A stretch of DNA of 64,000 bases from SZUA-309 sp965230005 (GTDB lineage Bacteria > Pseudomonadota > Gammaproteobacteria > Pseudomonadales > Azotimanducaceae), in assembly GCA_965230005.1 (NCBI GenBank), contig OZ245934.1, positions 2,604,001 to 2,668,000 on the forward strand, read 5' to 3'. Below are positions 42,386 to 51,013 of the stretch, one piece after another (within the stretch, counting starts at the first letter, position 1; the number at the start of each line of letters is the position of its first letter). Under the pieces are notes generated by a model. It saw only the letters and a program-made list of their open reading frames with translations. It did no database searches and was not told where the DNA came from. The translations under genes and the position numbers were made by a program.

Positions 42386-43252
42386 TCACTTGAGGGCCCC
42401 TTGTCGATAAAGACGCCAGACCAGCGGCCAGGCGAAGATCAGCGGCCAGCGCCGCTGGCGCTCTGTCGCGGTGACTTCCACGCCCGAGTGACGCTGCACC
42501 TTCCAGAGCGCGTAGTCGACAGGATCGTCGAAGGTCAGAGCCGATTTGCAGATCCTGAGCACCGAAAGCACCTTGCCGGCGAAGCGGCGCATGGCCCAAC
42601 TCGTCTGGGGTGGGTGTTTCCGGCCCGCATAGGTGCCGTGAATCGCATCGAAGTAGGCCGAGTTCGCCTCATAGAGCTGCAGGTACCGGTCCGAACGTTC
42701 AGAGCGGAGTTCTGCGGCATAGGTGAGTGAGAAGGTGTGCACCCAGAAATCCCGGGAATCCAACATACCTGCACCATCGACCGCAGCAGCTGCGATAAGT
42801 CGCTCGGCGGCGGCTGTGACGAGGCGGCCGAAACGGGCCCGTACCGCTTCATCGCGGGCATAGACGATGGTCGTCGGCTGCGCGAAGCGGGCCCAGAAGT
42901 ACGGCGCCACATCGCGTCGCACGCCCTGTTCGAGGGCCTCGAAAGTCATGACCGCCACCTTGGCACGGCTGCGCTCCGTCACGAGCTGGTAAACGTTCGG
43001 GGCGAGCAGCGTCCCAAGTGCTCGCTGCCAGCCCGGCAGCGGCGCCAGATCGTCGAGGAGCACATAGAGATCGAGGAGCGTATCGGTCTGTCCCCGGGTG
43101 AAGGACCCGTAGAGGACTATGGCCTCAATGTGCTCACCGAAGCGCGCCTGCGCGGCCGCAACGAGGGAGGCGACCTGAGGATCGTCGCCGTAGTCTCGAC
43201 TCGCCAGCATCTCCGCAACAGCGGGATGCGCTGCCGTTCTGATCTCAGTCAT
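42386..43252 (-). CDS. Tam41-like nucleotidyltransferase, putative CDP-lipid synthase
   Basis: This 288-residue soluble protein opens its catalytic part with AIVLYGSFTRGQTDTLLDLY, followed by VLLDD. That matches the YGSGxFxQ...DxxxxVDD pattern of Tam41 CDP-diacylglycerol synthases better than the usual GSxxRGx(5)SDxDL. The rest also aligns in outline: NVYQLVTERSRAKVAVMTFE, FAQPTTIVYARDEAVRARFG, and FSLTYAAELRSERSDRYLQL near the end. Tam41 attaches CMP to phosphatidic acid. In this operon ceramide-1-phosphate would be the analogue. ATG start overlaps the CDP-alcohol phosphatidyltransferase gene by 8 nt. A plain pol-beta-type nucleotidyltransferase is the alternative. Confidence 0.6.
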   Translation of the reverse strand: MTEIRTAAHPAVAEMLASRDYGDDPQVASLVAAAQARFGEHIEAIVLYGSFTRGQTDTLLDLYVLLDDLAPLPGWQRALGTLLAPNVYQLVTERSRAKVAVMTFEALEQGVRRDVAPYFWARFAQPTTIVYARDEAVRARFGRLVTAAAERLIAAAAVDGAGMLDSRDFWVHTFSLTYAAELRSERSDRYLQLYEANSAYFDAIHGTYAGRKHPPQTSWAMRRFAGKVLSVLRICKSALTFDDPVDYALWKVQRHSGVEVTATERQRRWPLIFAWPLVWRLYRQGALK

Positions 43253-44438
43253 GACCGTAAGCGCTCCGGGTGGTAGAGAAGGTCCGGAAGGCCTGCGGAT
43301 GGGCGGCGGCAGCCGCCTCCGGGTCTTCCATCCAGGAGCGCAGCGGCTCCCCCGTGTGCTGACGCACGGCAAGGCCCATGAACAGACGCACGATGAGGAT
43401 CAGCGTTGAGAGCACGGTCCAGATCACAACGGACAGGAATGCCCATTCCGGAGACCCGAGAGCGAGAAACACCGTCATGAGGATCAGACTCGGGTTGCGG
43501 CGCCCGGTCACCAAGCGGAAATAGGAATCGAAGGGCTGCCAGGTGAACATGGACGTCTTCCCGAGCAGATGGAAAGACTGCTCGGCGAGGCGGCCAACGA
43601 TGTAGCCGGCAAACATCCAGAGATAAAGCGCGTTTGCCTCGAGGCCCCAGAGCGTCGGCGACGCGGCCAGGCCCAGGCCCCAGAGCCAGTACCAGAACGG
43701 CGGATGGATGATGTCCATACCATGATCGAGAACGTGGCCGACCTTGCTGGACATCACGGTGACCCGGGCGAGCTTGCCATCCACGGTATCGAGGAAGGTC
43801 ATGAGCCAACCGGCGGCAAGGCCAATCCAATAGGCGCCTTCGTAGAAACACCAGCCGGCAAAGAGCATGAGCAGGAGTCCGAAGCCCGTAACCATGTTTG
43901 GTGTGATCCGGCGGTCCGCGCACCAGGCGACCACCTGCTTGGCCGGCTTCGGCCACCAGAACTTGGTCACGAGGTCCGTGACGCCCTTATAGGCGCTGCC
44001 ATAGAGCTGATTGGCGAGGCCCGTCTTGTCCGCCTCAGAAATCGGAGCCAGGGTTGGTGGGTCGGTACGGCGAAGTTCCTCCTCGAAGGTCTGCAGCGCA
44101 TCAACCTCGAAACGCTCCAGGGTGGCTTCGACCTCAGCGGCATCTTTGCCTAAAGCCGCAAGTGCACTGTCGAGGTCTGCCACAGCGACGTAAGCGGCAG
44201 CAGGCACCCCCTCGCAGGTGAGCACACCCTTACGCGTCATGAGGGCCGTGAAGGTGCGGACTTCAAAAAGATAATCGGCCCGGATGAGCAGCGCCGTGGC
44301 CGCTCCTCGGAGCTCGTCGACGCTCTCTACGAGCGTCACTTCATCAAGACTGGCGAGCTGGCGCTGCAGGCGCTCCCGGGAACTGATCCCCCAGAGCACC
44401 ACGGCGCTGTCGCCAATCAGGTAAGCGCGTGTCGTCAT
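43245..44438 (-). CDS. CDP-alcohol phosphatidyltransferase with N-terminal domain
   Basis: This 397-residue protein contains the exact CDP-OH-P motif in DGKLARVTVMSSKVGHVLDH, with the final Asp three residues later (DG-xx-AR-x8-G-x3-D-x3-D). About six membrane helices surround it. The first 150 residues form a separate soluble domain (AYLIGDSAVVLWGISSRERL, then LLIRADYLFEVRTFTALMTR) that resembles part of a sugar nucleotidyltransferase, as in the fused IPCT-DIPP synthases. Class I enzymes use CDP-lipid or CDP-alcohol. ATG start, 13 nt after spt and overlapping the next gene by 8 nt. It most likely forms the head-group bond of the ceramide lipid. Confidence 0.85.
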   Translation of the reverse strand: MTTRAYLIGDSAVVLWGISSRERLQRQLASLDEVTLVESVDELRGAATALLIRADYLFEVRTFTALMTRKGVLTCEGVPAAAYVAVADLDSALAALGKDAAEVEATLERFEVDALQTFEEELRRTDPPTLAPISEADKTGLANQLYGSAYKGVTDLVTKFWWPKPAKQVVAWCADRRITPNMVTGFGLLLMLFAGWCFYEGAYWIGLAAGWLMTFLDTVDGKLARVTVMSSKVGHVLDHGMDIIHPPFWYWLWGLGLAASPTLWGLEANALYLWMFAGYIVGRLAEQSFHLLGKTSMFTWQPFDSYFRLVTGRRNPSLILMTVFLALGSPEWAFLSVVIWTVLSTLILIVRLFMGLAVRQHTGEPLRSWMEDPEAAAAAHPQAFRTFSTTRSAYGHD

Positions 44439-44451
44439 GTCGTGGGCTCCC

Positions 44452-45621
44452 TTAGAGGCCGAGGGCGGAGATCCGCTCGATCAGGGTGTCCACCTGCTCG
44501 TCCGTATGCGCGGCCGAGAGGCTGAAACGCAGGACGCTGCCGCCTTCCGGCGCTGCCGGCGGCAGCATGAGGTTGCAGTAGACGCCGGACTCGAGGAGGC
44601 GCTGCCAGGCATTCAGGGCCAGGCCGCGATCTTCGAGGCGGATGGCCACAACCGGGCTCACTTCCGGGCCGAGCCAGAGGTTGCGCTCTTTCAGCGCCCC
44701 GTAGAGTCGTTCAGCGTTCCGCCAGAGCTGGGCTTTGAGCTCGGGTCGAGTCTGCAGGGCATTGAGTGCCGCGCGCGTGGTCGCAATGACGCTCGGGCAC
44801 GGCGAGGCCGTAAACATGTAGGGGCGGCTCGCATACTTGAAGAGCTCGAGCTCCTGATGCCGGCTCACACAGAAGCCGCCGGTACTGGCAAGGCTCTTCG
44901 AGAAAGTGCCGACCACAAAATCGACTTCGTCCAGGGTGCCGGAGCTTTCCACGACGCCCTTACCTTTTTCACCGTAGACGCCGAGCGAATGTGCCTCGTC
45001 CACCATGAGCAGCGCATCGTGTTTGTCTTTCACCTCGACAAACTCTTTCAGCGGCGCCGTGTCACCGAGGACGCTGTAGAGCCCTTCGATCACGACCAGC
45101 GTGCGCGCAGCACGGTCTTTCAGGCGCGCCAGACGCTTATCGAGGCTGTCCGGATCGTTGTGCTTGAAGCGGTAAATACCCGCCTGGGTCATGGCCGCGC
45201 CATCGTACAGGCTCGCATGCGCGTCTGCGTCGAGGAGCACGGCGTCATCGGGGCCAAGGAGCGCCGACAGCACCCCCAGGTTTGCCGCGTAACCGGTCGA
45301 AAAAACCATGGCGTAGGGGTAATCGTAGAAATCGGCGAGCTCTCGCTCGAGGGCCTTATGCCCCGAGTAGTTGCCGTTCGCCATGCGCGAACCCGTAGTC
45401 CCCGTGCCCATCTCGGCAAGGGCCTGCTGCCCGGCAGCGATGCAGTCCGGATCGAAGGTGAGGCCGAGATAGTTATTCGTACCCGCCAGGATCGTGTGGC
45501 GGCCACGAATCATTGCCTCTGTCGGCGAGAGTATCTCGTCGATGACCACCTTGCTCGGATCGGCGTCCGCGAGCTCCTTGCTCGCCACGGCCAGATCGCT
45601 GAATTTCGCCAGTAAGCTCAT
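44452..45621 (-). CDS. spt: Serine palmitoyltransferase (alpha-oxoamine synthase)
   Basis: This 389-residue PLP enzyme of the alpha-oxoamine synthase family has NNYLGLTFDPDCIAAGQQAL, GTGTTGSRMANGNYSGHKAL, MVDEAHSLGVYG (the Asp and His that hold PLP) and VGTFSKSLASTGGF with the Schiff-base lysine. Family members KBL, BioF, HemA and Spt differ by context. The gene lies directly after an acyl carrier protein, a CerR-like reductase and a fatty acyl-AMP ligase, the classic surroundings of bacterial serine palmitoyltransferase. It would condense serine with an acyl-ACP to 3-ketosphinganine. Length and motifs are complete. ATG start, 60 nt after the ACP stop. Confidence 0.92.
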   Translation of the reverse strand: MSLLAKFSDLAVASKELADADPSKVVIDEILSPTEAMIRGRHTILAGTNNYLGLTFDPDCIAAGQQALAEMGTGTTGSRMANGNYSGHKALERELADFYDYPYAMVFSTGYAANLGVLSALLGPDDAVLLDADAHASLYDGAAMTQAGIYRFKHNDPDSLDKRLARLKDRAARTLVVIEGLYSVLGDTAPLKEFVEVKDKHDALLMVDEAHSLGVYGEKGKGVVESSGTLDEVDFVVGTFSKSLASTGGFCVSRHQELELFKYASRPYMFTASPCPSVIATTRAALNALQTRPELKAQLWRNAERLYGALKERNLWLGPEVSPVVAIRLEDRGLALNAWQRLLESGVYCNLMLPPAAPEGGSVLRFSLSAAHTDEQVDTLIERISALGL

Positions 45622-45681
45622 GCCTTTTCTCCTTCACTCCGAAGAGGGACGGATGCTCCGTGGACCCGCTGGTCCCTGGGC

Positions 45682-45918
45682 TCAGCCCACCTCTTCTTCG
45701 ACCAATTTGGCCAGCTCGGCAAGGGTCCGGATATTCGCGAGGCGATCGACCTCGATGAGGATGTCGAAGTGGTCTTCCACCTCGGCAATGAAGTCCATGA
45801 CTTGTATGGATTCCAGAGCCAGATCATCCACCAGATCCGTGCCTTCGTTGAGACCGGGAAACTCTTTATCGAGCGCCGTCCTCAGCAGCTGGCATAGTTG
45901 GGATTCTGTCTCGGTCAT
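45682..45918 (-). CDS. Acyl carrier protein of the sphingolipid operon
   Basis: This 78-residue acidic protein has the four-helix ACP pattern. The phosphopantetheine serine is in DLALESIQVMDFIAEVE (about residue 37), where Glu replaces the Asp of the usual DSL motif. The rest (FDILIEVDRLANIRTLAELA) matches ACP helices 3 and 4. A dedicated ACP next to serine palmitoyltransferase is known from Caulobacter and Sphingomonas, where it carries the acyl group for condensation. ATG start, 29 nt after the cerR-like stop. Confidence 0.9.
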   Translation of the reverse strand: MTETESQLCQLLRTALDKEFPGLNEGTDLVDDLALESIQVMDFIAEVEDHFDILIEVDRLANIRTLAELAKLVEEEVG

Positions 45919-45947
45919 GGGTGTGGCTCCGTGCCATAGAGGTCAAG

Positions 45948-46907
45948 TTACGATTCAAACAGGCCGCTCACGCCATCGGCAAGCGCTATCTCCGGGACCC
46001 AGCCGCTTGCGCTCGAAAAAGCCCGATTGTCCGCCACCCAGCGCGGGTGGACGAGCTCCCGGACCTTACCCCGGGACAACATGATCGGCCGCCCCGTGAG
46101 GCCTGCGAGCCCTTCGTTCATCCGGGCAACAGCGTCCAGGAGCTTCTCGGGCAACCGCAGAAACCGGGCCTTGCCAACTCCATCGGCCCGCACCGACGCC
46201 GCAAACTCCTGCCAGTCGTAGCCGTCGGCCTTGCCGTCGTCGAGACTGTAGATCTGATGACGATGTGCGGCCGGCAGTTTCAGCCAGGCAAGCACGGCGC
46301 TGACCAGGTCATCCACATGCAGCATGGAAAGCCGCTGCCCCAGGTTGCCGCCGGGCACGGTCACCAGACCGCGGCGGGCCAGCGCCAGCGCACCGCGCAT
46401 TTCCTTGTCTCCGGGCCCGTAGACGGCCGGTGGTCTGAGCACCGCCCAGTTCAGGTCGTCGTAAGACTCGAGCACGCGTTCTCCTTCCCGCTTCGAACGC
46501 GCGTAATGAGAGAGTTCCGGCGCCTCCGCCGCCAGCGACGACAGATGCAGTATCGGCGGAGAGGTCGATAGCCGCCCCACCGCCTCGCACAGTGCCCGCA
46601 CACCCTCAACGTTTGCGGGCAGAAAGTCCTCGTAGTTGAGGCCACGGACGCTGCCGGCACAGTTGATGATGGCAGCCGTTCCAACGATGCCGCGGGCCAG
46701 CGCAGAAGCGTCGGCGAAGCTGCCGTCAATGTGTTCGGCGCGCGGATTCAGATGCACCGCCCCAGGGGACGACGAACGGGCCAGCACGCGAAGCTGCCAG
46801 CCCTCACGAATCAGTCGATCCTGGAGGCGCCGACCGATGAATCCGGTGGCGCCGGTGAGAAAAACGCTGCCCTTACCCTTCGCCCTGGCTGCTGCACTGT
46901 CTGTCAC
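45948..46907 (-). CDS. cerR: CerR-like NAD(P)-dependent ceramide reductase
   Basis: This 319-residue extended SDR has VFLTGATGFIGRRLQDRLIR as its cofactor motif, INCAGSVRGLNYEDFLPANV, HLSSLAAEAPELSHYARSKR (with the Tyr/Lys pair in YARSK) and LRPPAVYGPGDKEM. Its closest known role, in Caulobacter, is CerR, which reduces the 3-keto group of the ceramide backbone. It sits between the acyl-AMP ligase and the ACP in a run whose genes are all tightly spaced. GTG start 18 nt after the ligase stop. Annotation as a plain epimerase would be possible without the context. Confidence 0.82.
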   Translation of the reverse strand: MTDSAAARAKGKGSVFLTGATGFIGRRLQDRLIREGWQLRVLARSSSPGAVHLNPRAEHIDGSFADASALARGIVGTAAIINCAGSVRGLNYEDFLPANVEGVRALCEAVGRLSTSPPILHLSSLAAEAPELSHYARSKREGERVLESYDDLNWAVLRPPAVYGPGDKEMRGALALARRGLVTVPGGNLGQRLSMLHVDDLVSAVLAWLKLPAAHRHQIYSLDDGKADGYDWQEFAASVRADGVGKARFLRLPEKLLDAVARMNEGLAGLTGRPIMLSRGKVRELVHPRWVADNRAFSSASGWVPEIALADGVSGLFES

Positions 46908-46925
46908 GGGTCACCCCGCGACGGG

Positions 46926-48668
46926 TCAGGCCTTGGCCTTCTGGGGCACCTCGGCGGAGTCTGCCAGCGGAATCGGCTGGCCGTTCTCATCCCAGGTCAT
47001 GCGCGCGACGAAATCGGCGCAGGCACGGGAGCGGGACAGCTTGCCCGAAGACGTCCGCGGCAGGGTGCGTGGCGGCACCATGTCGATGTAGGGCGTGACT
47101 CCGAAATTGGAGCGCATGAGCCCTGCCAGGGTGTTGGCCAGCTCCGGCTGCGGCTTGCGGCTTTCGACCACCAGCACGGCGAGTTCTTCGCCATTCGGAC
47201 GCGTCACCGAGAACGCAGAGGTATCGCCCATGCGCACGCCCGGCGTGGTCTCGGCGAGATGCTCGAGATCCTGCGGCCAGAGGTTGCGGCCGTTAACGAT
47301 GATCACGTCTTTCTTGCGTGCCGTGATGACGATGTGGTCGCCGATGCGGTAACCGATATCGCCGGTGTCGAGCCAGCCGTCTTCCGTCAGGACTTCGGCC
47401 GTGGTCTCCGGATCCCCGAAGTAGCCGCGCATGACGTTCGGACCGCGAACACAGATGCGGCCGCACTGACGCTCTTTCAGCGGATTGCCGGCTTCATCGC
47501 AGACCTTGGTCTCGTAGCTCGGCAGCGGCGCGCCGCAGTCGACGAGCTCGAGGTAATCTTCATCGGCCGGTTCTGCGCGGCCCGTTTCGATCATGAGGTC
47601 TTTGTTGACCCGATCGACAAACACACCTTCACCGAGCGGCGCGAAGCTGATGCCGAGTCCACACTCCGCCATGCCGTAGCAGGCGACGAAGGCGTTCGGG
47701 TTGAAACCAACCGGCTCAAGCAGCTTCGCAAAGCGACGCAGCTGCTCCGGGTGAATGCGCTCGGCACCCACACAGGCCACCCGCCAGCTCGAGAGGTCAT
47801 AACGCTGCTGATCGGCCTCACGCAGACGCGTAGCGCAGAGCGCATAACCGGTCGGCGGGCTCGAAGAAACCGTGCCTTTGTTGTCACTGATGATTTTCAG
47901 CCACAACCGCGGTCGCATGGCGAAGGTCCGCGGGCTCAGGTAATCGACAGACAGCTGGCTGTAAAGCGCGCCGAGCACAAAGGCCACCAGGCCCATGTCG
48001 TGATAGAACGGCAGCCAGGAAACGAGCCGGTCCTTTTCCGTGACCTGCACGCCGATGTCACAGATCTCGCGCAGGTTGTTCATGACCGATTCCTGCGTCA
48101 TCTCAACGCCGCGCGGGAAGCGCGTGGAGCCGGACGTGTACTGCAGGTACGCGGGCTCGCCCGTGGACAGCGGTTCGAGCGTCTCGTCGGATTCAGGCAG
48201 TGCCTCGAAGAGCTCAGTGCCGCCACAAACGGCGAGCTTCAGGCCAGCGCCGGCTTCATGGAGAAAGTCGACGTAAGTCGGCGGAGCAACCGCCACGGAA
48301 GCGGTACAGCTCTGCAGGAGCAGACGCAGCTGACGCACGTATGCGTCACTGCCGCCGAGTTGCAGGGCGGCAGGCACGGGCACCGGGATCAGTCCGGCGT
48401 ACTGGCAGGCAAAAAAGTAACGATGAAACAGCGGATGCGTATCGGCAACGATCGCCATCCGCGCACCCCGAGGTAAGCCAAGGGACTTGAGCTTACGGGC
48501 CAGCGTTATGGCGTCTTCACGCAGCGCTTTGTAAGGCAGCTCGTGCTCGAGCTCACCCTTGGCGCCATAGAAGTTGTAGCCAGTCTCGCCGGTTGCAGCT
48601 GCATCGAGTGCATGGGCGAGGCTTTTGTACCTGCTCTGGGGTTCGACCTTGTAAGGTGTCGAGTTCAT
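46926..48668 (-). CDS. Fatty acyl-AMP ligase / acyl-ACP synthetase
   Basis: This 580-residue ANL-superfamily enzyme has LQYTSGSTRFPRGVEMTQES as the ATP-binding P-loop, LPFYHDMGLVAFVLG (typical of fatty acyl-AMP ligases), CYGMAECGLGISF and DGWLDTGDIGY. The C-terminal lysine is in LPRTSSGKLSRS. It activates a fatty acid and probably loads the ACP three genes downstream, as Caulobacter's acyl-ACP synthetase does for Spt. ATG start. It is the first gene of the lipid operon, 149 bp downstream of rpoD on the same strand, so it may have its own promoter or partly be read from rpoD. Confidence 0.9.
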   Translation of the reverse strand: MNSTPYKVEPQSRYKSLAHALDAAATGETGYNFYGAKGELEHELPYKALREDAITLARKLKSLGLPRGARMAIVADTHPLFHRYFFACQYAGLIPVPVPAALQLGGSDAYVRQLRLLLQSCTASVAVAPPTYVDFLHEAGAGLKLAVCGGTELFEALPESDETLEPLSTGEPAYLQYTSGSTRFPRGVEMTQESVMNNLREICDIGVQVTEKDRLVSWLPFYHDMGLVAFVLGALYSQLSVDYLSPRTFAMRPRLWLKIISDNKGTVSSSPPTGYALCATRLREADQQRYDLSSWRVACVGAERIHPEQLRRFAKLLEPVGFNPNAFVACYGMAECGLGISFAPLGEGVFVDRVNKDLMIETGRAEPADEDYLELVDCGAPLPSYETKVCDEAGNPLKERQCGRICVRGPNVMRGYFGDPETTAEVLTEDGWLDTGDIGYRIGDHIVITARKKDVIIVNGRNLWPQDLEHLAETTPGVRMGDTSAFSVTRPNGEELAVLVVESRKPQPELANTLAGLMRSNFGVTPYIDMVPPRTLPRTSSGKLSRSRACADFVARMTWDENGQPIPLADSAEVPQKAKA

Positions 48669-48817
48669 AGTCTCGTCACTTAAGTTATTTAGTTGTTGTT
48701 ATAGTTATTCTTTTTCCGGGGACCCGCCGATCCCGGCGGGCCAAAAACGCGGCTATTAAACCACAAAGAAACTCAATGAAAACTCCATTGTGTTTCAATA
48801 CTGATTCATTTTGTGAC

Positions 48818-50647
48818 CTAAGATCTGCCTCCATCGAGCCACTCGTCAAGAAAACTTCTCAAGTGTTCTGACCGGCTCGGATGCCGCAATTTCCTTAGGG
48901 CCTTCGCCTCGATCTGCCGGATCCGCTCCCGGGTGACGTCGAACTGCTTACCGACTTCCTCCAGGGTGTGGTCCGTGTTCATGTCGATGCCGAAGCGCAT
49001 GCGCAGCACCTTCGCCTCGCGGGCCGTGAGGCCGCCGAGCACGTCGCGGGTGGCTTCCTTGAGACCTTCACCGGTGGCCAGATCAACCGGCGAGCCGATG
49101 GTGATGTCTTCAATGAAGTCGCCCAGGTGCGAATCCTCGTCGTCGCCAATCGGCGTCTCCATGGATATCGGCTCCTTGGCGATTTTCAGTACCCTGCGCA
49201 CTTTGTCTTCGGGCATTTCCATGCGTTCACCGAGTTCTTCTGGTGTCGGCTCGCGGCCCATTTCCTGAAGCATCTGCCGCGAAACCCGGTTCAGTTTGTT
49301 GATCGTTTCGATCATGTGCACGGGGATGCGGATGGTCCGGGCCTGGTCGGCGATGGAGCGGGTAATGGCCTGGCGGATCCACCAGGTGGCGTAGGTCGAG
49401 AACTTGTAGCCGCGTCGGTATTCGAACTTATCGACGGCCTTCATGAGGCCGATGTTGCCTTCCTGAATGAGGTCCAGGAACTGCAGGCCCCTGTTCGTGT
49501 ACTTCTTGGCGATGGAGATCACCAGACGCAGGTTGGCCTCAACCATGTCTTTCTTGGCCCGGCGGGCTTTCGCCTCACCCAGCGACATACGCCGGTTGAT
49601 GTCTTTGATTTCAGCAACGGTCAGGCCCGTTTCCGCGCTGACCGCCTTGAGCTTCTTCTGCGCGCGGACGATGTCGTCTTTGTTCGCGTCCAGGGCGGAA
49701 GAGAAGTCTTTCTTCTGTTTGATGAGGCGGTTCACCCAGGCAACGCTCGCTTCATTGCCAACGTAGGCCTTGCGGAAGACATCGCGCGGCACGCCGCAGG
49801 TTTTCACGCAGGTGTTCATGATGATCCGCTCCTGGCGGCGCACGCGGGCGAGACCCATGCGGGCCATGTCGACCATCTCATCGAAATGCCGCGGCACCAG
49901 CTTGAAGGGCGAATAGGCTTCGCCGAGCTTGGCAAGCTGCTCCGTGGCTTCCTTGCTGTTGCGGCCGCTCTCTTTGATGACCTTCTGCGTCTTGTTGTAC
50001 TGGCGCTTCAGGGCCGTAAAGCGGCGCTTGGCCTCGACGGGATCCGGACCCTTGTCCTCTTCTTCCTCGTCGTCGTCTTTGCTCTGGTTCTGCTGACCCG
50101 GCTGCACCTGCTGGGCCTGCGGGACGTTGTCCGTAGGATCGAGATAACCCACGAGGAGGTCGGCCAGCTTGCCTTCCTTGGTGACCTCGGCATAGGTTTC
50201 CAGCAGGTATTCAACGGCGCCTGGGTAGTACGCCAGGGCTGTCAGGGTGTCGCGGATACCTTCTTCGATGCGCTTGGCAATGGCGATCTCACCTTCCCGG
50301 GTGAGCAGTTCCACGGTGCCCATCTCACGCATGTACATGCGCACCGGGTCGGTCGTGCGACCGGCCTCGGTTTCAACGGCCGCCAGGGCTGCTGCGGCTT
50401 CCTCGGCTGCAATCTCATCGGCCGTGTTTTCACCGGTCGTCAGGAGCTCGTCGCTGTCGGGCGCCGACTCGTAAACGGTGATGCCCATGTCGTTGATCAT
50501 CCGGATGATGTCTTCGATCTGATCCGGATCGCTGATGTCGTCGGGCAGGTGGTCGTTGACCTCCGCATAGGTGATGTAACCCTGCTCTTTGCCCTTCGCG
50601 ATGAGTTCTTTGAGTCGAGATTCCTGCTGTTGGATTTGGTTGCTCAT
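48818..50647 (-). CDS. rpoD: RNA polymerase sigma factor RpoD (sigma-70)
   Basis: This 609-residue primary sigma factor has region 1.1 at the N-terminus (LKELIAKGKEQGYITYAEVN), region 1.2 TTDPVRMYMREMGTVELLTR, an acidic non-conserved insert (DDDEEEEDKGPDP), and region 2 with NLRLVISIAKKYTNRGLQFL and YKFSTYATWWIRQAITRSIA. Region 4 ends with TLEEVGKQFDVTRERIRQIE. It directs housekeeping transcription. Order rpsU-dnaG-rpoD matches the classical macromolecular synthesis operon, with manC and yqeY placed inside. The 366-bp leader is described separately. No strong terminator is seen after it. Confidence 0.97.
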   Translation of the reverse strand: MSNQIQQQESRLKELIAKGKEQGYITYAEVNDHLPDDISDPDQIEDIIRMINDMGITVYESAPDSDELLTTGENTADEIAAEEAAAALAAVETEAGRTTDPVRMYMREMGTVELLTREGEIAIAKRIEEGIRDTLTALAYYPGAVEYLLETYAEVTKEGKLADLLVGYLDPTDNVPQAQQVQPGQQNQSKDDDEEEEDKGPDPVEAKRRFTALKRQYNKTQKVIKESGRNSKEATEQLAKLGEAYSPFKLVPRHFDEMVDMARMGLARVRRQERIIMNTCVKTCGVPRDVFRKAYVGNEASVAWVNRLIKQKKDFSSALDANKDDIVRAQKKLKAVSAETGLTVAEIKDINRRMSLGEAKARRAKKDMVEANLRLVISIAKKYTNRGLQFLDLIQEGNIGLMKAVDKFEYRRGYKFSTYATWWIRQAITRSIADQARTIRIPVHMIETINKLNRVSRQMLQEMGREPTPEELGERMEMPEDKVRRVLKIAKEPISMETPIGDDEDSHLGDFIEDITIGSPVDLATGEGLKEATRDVLGGLTAREAKVLRMRFGIDMNTDHTLEEVGKQFDVTRERIRQIEAKALRKLRHPSRSEHLRSFLDEWLDGGRS

Positions 50648-51013
50648 AGATCCTCTTTAGTCCGGCCTCCCTGGAGAGACCCTGATCCAATCTTCCTGCT
50701 CTTTCCGATCTGTCCGTTACCTGCCTCTGCCCCGGTCAGCAACCGGGGGATGCTGGCGCCAGCCGCCTTCAATACAGCCACTGGTCGAGTGATTTAAGGA
50801 CGCGACGCCCCCGCCGACGTCCCTCTGAGATTCAGCAACACAAGTAAACAGTCAAAAAAAACAGCCGCGTACGCTCAAGCCTGCCCACCCAGGCTTGGCC
50901 AACAGGCGATAATACCGGACAGAGTCGCGCCTGCATAGCTAAATGTGGAGGTTCGGCGGGGATTTCCAAGGGCCCCGGATGTCCGGATTTTCCGGGCTGG
51001 ACAGTGTTGTCGC
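50648..51013 (-). other. 366-bp gap between dnaG and rpoD
   Basis: No gene is seen in this stretch. It holds a perfect 8-bp inverted repeat (CAAGCCTG/CAGGCTTG, loop of 6) at 50876-50897, then a run of eight T on the minus strand at 50854-50861. A TTGACT hexamer follows, but with no good -10. The region probably carries an internal promoter or attenuator that sets rpoD relative to dnaG, as in other macromolecular synthesis operons. The signals are too weak to place a start site. Confidence 0.5.
50854..50897 (-). terminator. Hairpin plus T-run, possible attenuator before rpoD
   Basis: A perfect CAAGCCTG/CAGGCTTG stem is followed 14 nt later on the minus strand by eight T residues. The spacing is longer than in a standard intrinsic terminator, so partial attenuation between dnaG and rpoD is only a possibility. 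Confidence 0.33.

Noticed and set aside
44437..48476. Long plus-strand frames opposite spt (44437-45615) and the acyl-AMP ligase (46731-48476).
   Set aside because: Both lie exactly antisense to genes with clear catalytic motifs and show no protein-like pattern.
48717..48742. A GC-rich inverted repeat (CCCGCCG/CGGCGGG) after rpoD.
   Set aside because: The T-run lies on the wrong side for the minus-strand transcript, and A follows on the plus strand, so it is not an intrinsic terminator.
48968..50797. A 609-codon open frame on the plus strand opposite rpoD.
   Set aside because: The minus strand encodes a full, motif-perfect sigma-70. The antisense frame is the result of high GC codon use and has no ribosome site or family.
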